Assembly (NCBI GenBank): GCA_002633005.1
Contig: NMRA01000245.1
Coordinates: 367,773 to 431,772 of the forward strand
DNA: 64,000 nt
Source: Phoronis australis
Lineage: Eukaryota > Phoronida > Phoronidae
Direction: 5' to 3'
This document shows positions 34,461 through 44,173 of this stretch, piece by piece. The position numbers and the translations under genes were made by a program. Below the pieces are notes generated by a model, which saw nothing but the letters and a program-made list of their open reading frames with translations, was not told the DNA's origin and searched no databases. Within the stretch, counting starts at the first letter, position 1, and each line of letters begins with the position of its first letter.

Positions 34461-36811
34461 TAAGGCCCCACCAGGGGATTTGATACCATTTGTTTACCCA
34501 CTTCCTTCCAATACTGTATATGTATACAGTTTTGTAGCAAGGCAACTGTCTGTGTAACCACCTCTCATAGTGGCCTACCCCATAAAGCAAACGTTCCCGT
34601 TCAGGCCTTTATCCAGGATTTTGAAAATAGGGTGTCCAAAATGGGATTCCCAATATTCCAGGGCGTCCATGATTCCAACGCGTAACCCCCCTCCTCCCGC
34701 AATACCCCCAAACACACAGATTTTTTTACAAAAATTTGAAAAGATCAAGGTTTTTACATCTAAGTTTATAAAACAGCCTTCTATGATGAGCAGTTTTACT
34801 AAAAAAATGTTTAGACCAAGACTTTTACAATGCTGTCAATCAAGTGTCAAAATAGCAACAATGCGTATACTTTGTATATACATTGTATATTTCTTCCTTC
34901 TTTGAAAAAAGAGCCCCCACTGTGAGCCTTCAGAGGCTTCCTAGTATTCATTACAATGTGTGAGTCCAAACTTGAAAGGTTCCTATTGACAGTGAGCGTC
35001 CAAATGATACATTGGGCGTCCTTGCCAGGGCATCCAGATTAGTGCTAGGGCATCCATTTGGATGCCCAGGACATACGATGCATAAAGGTCTGTTCCCGTT
35101 TGACCTCGAAAAATTGAATGTAATTGAGGTCAGTCGTCAGTTTTGTGAGAAATGTGAACAATATCAATGGTCAGATGTTCATTAACACAGTATTGTTTTT
35201 CTTAAACAGGCTTTTCATGGAGATTGCAATTTCTATGTCTTTGTTATATTAGCAAAAAAGCATGTTTGGGATTTTCTTTTAAGGTTATGTAGGACCAGCG
35301 TTCGAAATACACGCTGGCCCGTGGCCCGGGGCCAGTGGATTTGCGCCCGGGCCAGTAAACTTTCACATATCAGGGGCGGATCCAGGATTTTGAGTTAGGG
35401 GGACCAGGACAGAGTATTAGCCAGGATTTTTCACCTGCGAGCTGCCAAATGGAATATGGGAGAATTTCAAGGGGGACCATGGCCCCCTTGCCCCCACCCC
35501 CTAAATCCTCCACTGCATATAGGCCCTATTTGGATGTGATCTCATATTCAGGTAACTGGACTGACGGGCCAGCACGTTTATTTGCTGAAACTCGAACACT
35601 TTGTAGGACCCTAGGGATTTATCCAAATTTGGCTAAGTATGCTTATATATATCTTGAAATTGTCTGATCATATTCATGGGAAACCTTCAGATAGTATGTG
35701 CTTGTTGCACTGTTCTCTAAAATTCTTTGAGGAATTGTTTATAAAATGTTCCGTATTTGGAATGGGACTTTTATGATTTTTATAAAAAATTGCATAAAGT
35801 AAAATGAAATGATCATTTAGAAATCTGTAACAGGGTTGAGATTTTATCTTGGGTGTTTATGTCAAACAAAGTGTGGTTAATTGATATCGTTGTTTAGCTA
35901 CGGACGTGCCTGTCTTTTTTGCCTATTGTTTCTAAAAGACATGGTCGCGTGACCCAAGTGGTTACGAATTTCAATCAAAAATCTAAAAATCAAATTTCAC
36001 ATGCTTTCTACTTTCTGGAAATATTATACTAGTGCTTTTACTGAGTTAAATTCTGTTGTTTTGTAGATATTTGGATGAATGCCAAGAAAATTCCATACGA
36101 ACTTTTGGTAATAGAATAATGAAACAGGATTTTCGAGTTTCATATGAAAAAAATCATCTGTGCATTATTTTCATCCACTTAAATAGATTCTGTGATTGTC
36201 AAAGATTTTAAGAATATATGTATTTTGAAGGTTCTGCTAACTTAAAAGCTTATTTAAGAGAATTGATCCTTTGTTGTATCCTATATAGACCTACAAAAAG
36301 CAAGATGATCCTTTGTTGTATCCTATCTAGACCTGCATAAAGCAAGATGCATTTCAAGCATGATAAATCCAGGTTTTGTATTTATGAGCGGCTGTAATGA
36401 AACTGCTATAAGTGTTGAAGGACCACTCATCATTCCTTTTTTTAAGATAGGTTCTAACTAAAATTTTGTCATAGTTTATTTTAAGTTAATGTGTTAAAAT
36501 TATTATTTCCATTAAGTCATGAATTTGAAAGTAAATACATTCTTTCATTCTTGCAGTCTCACTGATATTGTTTGCCGTAAAATCTCACTAATTTTGGACA
36601 AAAGTAATTGTCAAAATTTTTTTTTTTAATTTCAAAAGCTTCATTTCAAATGCCCACAATTTCTTAAAACATTGTGTTATAGTAGCTCTGATATGGAACT
36701 TAAAAGTGTCATAAGCATTTATTCAGCACTACTTATCTAAATTACGAAAAAAGAAGTAAAATTTCACTTGTTTGTCATATTGTGTCCCAACTGTATATCC
36801 ATTTTTTCCAG
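34461..36811. other. Intergenic stretch upstream of TMEM168, repeats only
   Basis: It holds G/C-rich repeat remnants around 34610-34700 and 35020-35100 (GGGCATCCATTTGGATGCCC is palindromic), the element at 35371-35515, and a two-copy 42 bp tandem repeat (36265-36306 and 36307-36348). The non-coding first exon of TMEM168 may lie here but was not located. Confidence 0.45.
35371..35515. mobile_element. GGCGGATCC-type inverted-repeat element, copy B
   Basis: It starts CAGGGGCGGATCCAGGATTT and ends AAATCCTCCACTG, which are approximate inverted repeats. The flanking bases CATAT occur on both sides. The G-rich left half and C-rich right half match copies A and C. It is a non-autonomous DNA-transposon remnant. 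Confidence 0.55.
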
Positions 36812-36847
36812 AACCCCTAGTGTTAAAAACCACCTGACTGAAGACAG

Positions 36848-37093
36848 ATGCCAATGCCAAAGAATTTAAAAGACACGCACAATGACGAAGACGGCGAAAC
36901 TGGAAAAAGTTGCTTTACTGCTAAACTACCTTTCCACCTTCATTTTATTGATCGCGCTGTCCATTGGCTTGTTCGTAAGATGGTCTCATGGTCATTCAGA
37001 CGCCACTGTGATTCTGGCTTTGGCCTTTCTGTCTCTGTTTGTAATGGCAATTTGCCTTGCTATGAGATATTACTTCTCTATTGTTGGTGTTAG
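36848..37093 (+). other. Upstream ORF overlapping the TMEM168 start
   Basis: An 81-codon frame from ATG 36848, with a second in-frame ATG at 36854, starts in the same exon as TMEM168 but in another frame and runs past its initiator. If the leader exon is transcribed it could lower initiation at 36882. The peptide has no recognised domain. Confidence 0.35.
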
Positions 37094-39599
37094 CCGAGTC
37101 CTCTCCCACATCTGGGTTGGCTGTCTTATTGGGGTTGTCGCTTTCACAGAGAACCCAGACCACCGGAGCGAAACTGTTGTTCAAATTATGGATGCATTGT
37201 TTTTGACCAGTTTTGCCCTGAAGACGTGTTGGCATATTGTTCAGAGACTATTAAAATTGCTCGTCCACAAGCCCATTCTACTCAGCTTGTCGGAAACTTT
37301 TGAACTTTTGGGAATCGCTATTCCAACACTAGTGAGTGGGAATGAGTCCACTTGTTTAGCGTTTTTGATCCTCTCCTTGTCAATACTCACTGTTTCTATT
37401 CGCTTCAAGTCAGCCATGGGTGTTCTATGCTTGGCCTTATTCACGTCTGCCACTGTCTTCCATGTTTTTCCCAAACTTGGCTTAAACGTCAACATGTTCT
37501 GTTTGGCTTCGTTCATTGGACGTGTCACCATCGAAGCATTACTTGATCTTTTCTTTTCACCCCTCTCAATATTGCAACACTGGCAAGTTGTTCTGCGACT
37601 ACCCCAGTGCTCAAAGCGCTTGATCATCATAGTCATTTTGTGCCTGGAGGTGGCGTTCTGTTCTCTCACTGCCTATCTCATGCCTAGGCATAAAGAGTGG
37701 GTAATTGTTGTGCCAATATTCACGGCGTTCGCCATTCTCTGGCTGTGTTTCCATACCATGTTCACCATTAGCCTATGGAAGCTAATGAACAGAATCAGTG
37801 ACAGCTATGTCACATTTAACAATCTGAGTGCAGAGAATCGAAGTATCAACAGCATCATGGCATCAAAAGGAATTCGCCATTTCTCACTTGTTGTGGATCG
37901 GTTAGTGTTGCTGACACTTGTTTCAACAGCTGTGCTGTTGGCCATTGGCTGGACTACGAAGCAGCCGTGTAATATTGGCTTGTTCACTGTTGTGTTTCCA
38001 CTTGAGTGCATGGTGTATAGTTTTGTGTTGGAGATGGGGTCGTGTCTAGGAGGAACATGTACTGGATATGCTCTTGTCATACCTGTGTCCCCGTACAGGT
38101 GAGAAACAGCTTGTATTGTAAAGAAGGGCATATGCTGGTGCAGCATTGTCTTCATGGGTCTAATTGCTGTTGTTACTTCGGGGGCGAATCCAAGATTTTT
38201 TAAAAAGGGGGTCTGCTCAAGGATTTTTAAGTGGAGCCCAAATCAGTAATTTTAAAATTCTAGAATTTGTCATTTGCTAAAATCATGGAAAAAAGGGGTT
38301 TGACCCCCTTGACCCCACTGGATCCGCCTGGGTCCGGGTGCCTCAACTGATGGCTGTTTAACTTCTTGCAAAATCAGTAATCAAAAGTTGCCGCACCATC
38401 ATGTACGTTATTTCATCAGTGTAGACATACGGTGAAGCCACCACCTTGGCATTTTGGAAAATGTTTTGGCATTATTATATTGAAAGTTCTCACTGTGTTG
38501 TTTCCTGGTATGTGATTAGGTAGTTAAGCATTACTAATACTTAATGAATCTAAATGTTCTGTTCTTGCTGTTGTCAACCACATTTTGGTGTACAGTGAGT
38601 GGTAGGCTCTGCATGTGTTGATTACAAATGTTGCTGAGGGCAATCTGGCCATCTTGGCAGATTAATTTGGTGTACAGTGGTAGGCTCTGCATGTGTTGAT
38701 TACAAATGTTACGGAGGGCAATCTGGCCATCTTGGCAGATTAATTTCAATAGAAGGCATTATCAGTCTGCGTTGTTTTTCAGGACCAACGAAAATGTGAC
38801 TCTGTTGCCAATGAACAAAGTGGAAGAAATCAGCAGTCAATCTACACAGCTGATACACGCTATTCAGAGATTCTTCAATCATCTTCTTATTGACAATTTT
38901 GGCTGTGATTACTGTTCCAGCGGTATGTCTGTCGAGTCTCTTGATGCCAAGCTAAGAGCCTTCTTCAGCCGCCGAACAAGTGATGGTCCACGCTTCGATA
39001 CTTATGTTGTCTACTATAGTGGAGGTGTGCACGATAGTGGTGACTGGGCACTTGCCAATAACGACACACTAACCCTGCATACATTAATGGAGTTGTGGTC
39101 GGAATGTAATGCAGGTTCTGGGGCCAGACTGATACTTATCTTGGAGACAAAGCAGTCCACACCCTGGATAAAGCAAATCAAATCAGAGTGTGGTGACAAT
39201 TTTGTAGCCATTCAAACTTTACAAAAGAAAAAATCCAAAGATTTGGAAGCTGGTCAGGACTACGTCATTGGTGAATTCACTAAAGTGTTCCTTCAGGCAA
39301 ACATTGAGGATGAGAAGTTGGACGGGAAGGACTTTAATTTCCAACTAGTGTACAAAACGTCGAGATATTGGACAGATTTTGCGTTCCACTTGCCTACCCC
39401 AGAGGACATGCTGGAGTATTGGGAGGTCAACTTCCCTCGCTTCACCAAGCCCCTTATGGTGTTAGTCACATGTGGCAGGAACTTAGACTTGTTTTGTTGC
39501 AGCATGTGTCTTATCAAGTGTTTGCGACGTAAAAAGCATCGTTGGTTTCCTCCTAGTGAGCAGAATACTGGACATGGCTTTAAACTCATTAGTTTTTGA
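36882..39599 (+). CDS. TMEM168: Transmembrane protein 168
   Basis: Two coding exons (36882-38098 and 38783-39599) join in phase 2 to give 677 residues, close to the vertebrate length of about 697. Residues about 10-400 form roughly ten hydrophobic membrane spans. Family-specific matches are RIMASKG-like SIMASKGIRHF, then CLGGTCTGYALVIP at the end of exon 1, then AIQRFF, GCDYCSSG, DGPRFDTYVVYYSG and a C-terminal TGHGFKL. The protein is described as a multipass membrane protein of uncertain biochemical role. The start is fixed by an in-frame stop at 36867. An acceptor at 36811 begins the exon in the 5' leader, so a non-coding first exon lies upstream. Two upstream ATGs (36848, 36854) open an 81-codon overlapping frame. 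The C-terminal domain (about 430-640) resembles a caspase-like fold (see findings). Confidence 0.93.
38179..38331. mobile_element. GGCGGATCC-type inverted-repeat element, copy C
   Basis: GGGGGCGAATCCAAGATTTTT at the left and ACTGGATCCGCC at the right form an imperfect inverted pair, with the same G-rich/C-rich interior as copies A and B. It lies in the single TMEM168 coding intron. Confidence 0.55.
38585..38746. repeat. Two-copy tandem duplication, about 81 bp unit
   Basis: The unit running from TTGGTGTACAGTG... to ...GGCAGATTAATTT is present twice with few differences, ending 36 bases before TMEM168 exon 2. It is intronic. Confidence 0.8.
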
Positions 39600-39937
39600 T
39601 TTTAATATTAAGAAATTGTTAGTGCCAAGTGCTTTTGTCTTATCGGCTGTCGTGCTTCCTTTTACAATGTTGCCATAATGCGGATTGATTTTTAATCTTG
39701 CCAAATCTTTGAAATATGATCTCGATGCTGAAAAATATTCTGTCACCTCAATGTGTTCAGTATGTATTGACAATTGAACATCATTCTACTTAAATACCTG
39801 ACTAAATGCTGGTCTATAATTGACAAACTAAATTTGAATAACATTACAACGTACCAGGAGTCTATTGGCTTTTGTCTTTTGCTAATTGGCTACTTTTGTT
39901 AGCCAGTATAAAATTTCTTAAGTTATTTTTAGGTATC

Positions 39938-39943
39938 AATAAA
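39938..39943 (+). promoter_or_regulatory. Candidate poly(A) signal of TMEM168
   Basis: AATAAA about 340 bases after the TMEM168 stop codon. Confidence 0.5.
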
Positions 39944-39949
39944 TCCATA

Positions 39950-42440
39950 AACTTGCATATTTTTTAAAATCTGATCATCACAGAAACTTTTTATGTTTAT
40001 AAAAAGCAATGCCCAGGTTAAAAATAACACAACTATTTTCTAGTTATTTGCTTGGGGATTAATGTATTTTCTGCCAATTCCCATTCTTTATTCTATTAAG
40101 TCCAAAAGCATGTCTAGGATGTTCTTAACTCCAATTAGACCAAGAGTTCAGCTGTCAAAAATCAAGACTTATACAATACTTTTTCTCAAGGAATGCCGAT
40201 TTCTACATTTTTGACACTTCTCAGGCTGAAAGCTTCAAAAATAAAACTGCAGACCAGTTTTGGTAGCTAAGAGAATGGAGTCGCCATATTTGCAAGTTTC
40301 GTGCAAAAAACAACCACACTGTGGTGTCGCATATTAGCACCTGGGTGCAAATTTTTGCAAGACCTTTTTGACCTGGTACTTATTCCAAACCCGTGCCGGG
40401 GTTTAAAACCTGTTGCCTATTCAACAAGGCAAGTTTTGCAGGTGTGGCACAAACTTACTGTTGACTTTTGTTACCAACTGTATGGTATGTTTGATAAGTT
40501 TTTATAAATAAACATAGTTTTGAGCAGTGTTCGTTTCACTTGACAACCATGTACAGACTAGTGTGGAATTGGCTTCCGCATGTTATCTATGCTTTTACGA
40601 CTGTTACGTCAGTCATTATTTTTAATGCTTGCAATGCATCTATTCACGAATTTCCATGCGTTACATTGACTTGCATTCAGTTAACAGTATACCCTAGATT
40701 ATCTAGTAAAACAGTGAATTACAGTCGTTCTTTCAGTTAGTCTAGAAATACTGCTCCGGATATTTATTCAAGACCCAGTGCTTACTTAACAACGGTGTTG
40801 TTAACTGTCTTTTACCTGGTGCTTATTTGACACTGGTGTTTGTTAAAGGACCAGCGTCAAGAAATCTCGAGAAATCATTTTCATAAAAATAGTCGCATAA
40901 TTAGGCGGACCTGGTCGTTATTTTTGCCCACGTAAGTTCAGTCTTCTGTCTACTAAAAGCCAGAAATGAATTTTGTATGCGCGATTGCTGCTATGTGAAG
41001 ATATTTTGCAAAATGGACTCTAAGCCAAAGTTCAATCAGGGCACAAATGCTTGAAACATACTGTAAAAATTAGATACAACCAAGCAGAAACTGTACCAGA
41101 GCAAGATGAAATCTTCTCTAAAGAGGATAGCACTCAAAATATGACAGTCGCCCCAGAACTTCATCCAGAAATCAGCAAAAATCCCAAGTTATACATGACC
41201 AGATACATGATGGATGATACAGCTTAGTAGCCTTGCTCATTTTTTAAATAAGTTTTCCAGATTGTGCGATTTGATTTTTGACATAATTACAATCTGCCAA
41301 TGACTGGGTCATGTGACCATCTCTCTATAGTACAACTTCATAACCTATAAGTTGTATTTATAAATTACGTATTTCCAGATGAAATCTCAAAAGACAGTAA
41401 CATTTCTCTACATTATTTGGTTTTAGTTTTATTCAACTTGATTTCTTTCAAAAAACAACATGAAAATGATATTTTTGATAGCCCCTCTTATAGTCGTGGA
41501 ACATTTTAAATAAAGCATAGTACTATGGTATGTTAAAGTTTCATTTGAAGTCATTCCCAAGATATGTTCTACAGTAAGCCAAACGTGGACAGTTGTCTAG
41601 GATACAATATAGCCCCATTGTACCTGAAACCATCGTCACAACACCAATATTTCCTATCAAAAAGTCAATATAATAATTATCACAATCTCTGTGACCTGGA
41701 ATTAACCAGCATTTGGAATTCTGAAGCTTTATGAGAATCACAAAATCAGTATTTTTGATTGCATTCTCAGCTTTCCAAACAATTTGAATATAACTGTTAA
41801 ACTGAATAACAATACGATTTTAATCACAGTTTATTATTTACAAAATAGCACTGACTAGAATTTTACAGCAGGATGAAATTTCACAAGCTGACTTTCATAA
41901 ATTATTTATGGCACACAAACACATCACTTAAGATGTTCCAATGTTAAATTGCAAAAGCTAACACTAGCAGCGAATTAGGATTACAAATCCTACACGATTA
42001 GACTTCAAGCAGCACCCTCTACGGAAACCATTGTTTTTGGGAGAACCCTCTGTTTTGTCAATGCGAGTAATAAAGTGAGAGATAAAAGAATGGACCAGAT
42101 GATGAGCATTGCGTGTTTCCACGAAGGAGATTCATCGCCGGTAACTTGATTGATTCTAGTTTGAAGTTTGCAATTTCGGCTTGACCTAATTAGCGTTGAT
42201 TGATTCTTTTAGTCACTTATGCTTCCGTCAAAAGCATTGTTGAATCATTGCTTGACAGTTCCAGGCAATTGTCTCAGGCTTGTAGAACATCTGTCAGAAA
42301 GACAGAATACTTTGCAGAATAATATGCAAGTTTCTCTGTGGAATGGATTTTGTCTCTATGTGTTGAACTTCTTGAGTTTAATTTCCTGTTTTGATACATC
42401 CGGTGGGGTGCTCCCTTGGTGCTCCCCAGTCAACCATGGT
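39950..42440. other. Intergenic stretch with AT-rich dispersed repeat
   Basis: No gene was recognised. Bases 41240-41520 are a copy of the AT-rich repeat family also seen at 25790-26110 and 44650-45010. The rest is AT-rich sequence with short frames lacking similarity. Confidence 0.5.
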
Positions 42441-42444
42441 CTTC

Positions 42445-43121
42445 CTACTTTGATACTTTTGGCTCAGGTAGAGTGGCTAGTATAAATCCTGTTGGTGCAG
42501 TAACTACAGTGGCCATGAGTGCTGATGTACCAATCTTCCACTGAAAGAGAAAATGTACAACGCAACAAATCCCATTTGACTAATAACTTGTAACACCAAC
42601 AGAGTGAGCTACCGTGCTCAATTCGTCAACTTATTTTAGGTGAAATACTAAGTACATTGTTTTTTTTTGGTACAAACAGGGAAGGCAGAACACTGCAAGT
42701 TTCTATGAAACTTTTGGTTGGCAAATCTGTCAAACATATGTCTGTGGTCAAACACTAGAGGGGGCGACAATCTTAAATAATGATTTATTCCGTACACTGA
42801 TTACCCTTCACTGTTATTCACAACACAGGAGACATGTCTAGATTCCCTTAGCCACTGAGACCTTTGAACCCACCCGGGTCAGTGAGACCTTGGTGTCAGG
42901 TAAAAGTCAGTTCAGAACTCAAGCTAACGAAACATGTCTCCATTCATGAACTTGTTTAGAAAACAACTCTCACCGCCTACGTCTACGAATACACACATCG
43001 CGTAACTTACTAATGATGAAGTGGGATTCTTCGGTGGACCTGAAACAACAAGGGATGAAACTTGTCTCCTTTGCACAGAAGTAAGAAAGCGAACACCAAC
43101 GTGTCTGGCTAGGGTAAGCAT
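42445..43121 (-). CDS. Small mitochondrial inner-membrane protein, probably cytochrome c oxidase subunit 8
   Basis: Two minus-strand exons (43011-43121 and 42445-42540) join in phase 0 across GTAAGT...CTTTCAG into a 68-residue protein, the size of COX8. The N-terminus (MLTLARHVGVRF, Arg-rich, no acidic residues) looks like a mitochondrial targeting peptide. VVSGPPKNP follows at about 25-33, at the expected start of the mature chain, then one hydrophobic span (about 40-62) ending PTGFILATL, like the P-x-GWIL pattern of COX8. It is too short for the usual gene finders. It lies head to head with CARF. An upstream ATG at 43275 sits in an AAAATGGCG YY1-like motif typical of respiratory-chain gene promoters. 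COX7C-like or other tiny subunits remain alternatives. Confidence 0.55.
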
Positions 43122-44173
43122 TTTGCTCCGCTCCGGTCAATGGCCTACGTGACTGAAGTGAGGTTGTACTCCCGACAAGAGTCGGATTTAGACGGATAGT
43201 AACGGAACTTGACGGAGTTAGGGACTCCTTTGCCGGAACTAGACGGACTCTCACGAATGTTGTAGATTTCGCCATTTTGAAGACGAGGTTGGTTGATTTC
43301 GAGGTTTGTGACTCGGTTTCGAGTTTTCTTCTGCTCCAACAATGTTTTGTTATGTTGGTGAATTCAGTTTGGGATATGCCTTACTGGTTCATGTTCTGTC
43401 AAGTGAATTGGACAGAACTTATTTTTGGGTCGTGAGGTTTCATCCATTCTGTTAACATTTGTGCTGGACAATGAATAATTGCCGTGGCAAGCCATGGGAC
43501 AAATCTACGCAGTCTCAGCAGTGCCTGGGCAGTACTGCTCTACTGCCAGCCTTGGACTTGGACTTGGAGGCTTGGATAGCTAACCAGTCCTAGCCATGTG
43601 CCTGCTACCAGACCCAGTTGACACTTTTCGTGCCAAACACTCAAGATGCCTTTAATAGTGTAGATTTGCTGGATACGAATCATCCAATCAGAATCCAGAA
43701 AGTTTAGTGCAGGCTATCTATCTGTAACAGTGTAAGCTTGGTAAGCTAAATTCATCAGTTGCCAGTGTGAGAAAAAAAGTTTTTACTTGGCTGCTAAATT
43801 TGTTGAGCAACCACAGATGTTGACTTTGAGCGCCATGAAAGGAAGCATCACGTATTGGCCATTTTTTCTCATCTCAAATTTTCTATTAAGATTGCGGATA
43901 GTTCACGGCAAACTTGTGGATTGTACATGTACCCTAGATAGTGGAGAGCTCTGTTTCTGTTACTTATGCCATCAATGTTGAATGATATAATGAAAGTTTC
44001 ATGAATGGGTGAGTAGTAAAACTATCTGGGCGGTGTGAAATTTTGAGGTGTGTATAACTTTTACAGTTGTCAGTCCCTAGCTGTGTTTTGAGGCTAAGTC
44101 TTGGCTAAGACAATAAGAGCATTTCTCCTAAAATGTTTTGACTCATTAATCATAAGTTCAATTCCCTTCCAGC
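43122..44173. promoter_or_regulatory. Candidate bidirectional promoter between the COX8-like gene and CARF
   Basis: About 1.05 kb separates the two divergent start codons. The COX8-proximal part (43120-43450) is richer in GC and CpG than its surroundings and contains an AAAATGGCG motif on the minus strand at about 43267-43278. The CARF coding start follows an acceptor at 44172, so its leader exon should lie in this interval. The shared promoter is inferred. Confidence 0.35.

Noticed and set aside
37241-37669. 142-codon minus-strand ORF
   Set aside because: It is the antisense shadow of TMEM168 exon 1 with no similarity of its own.
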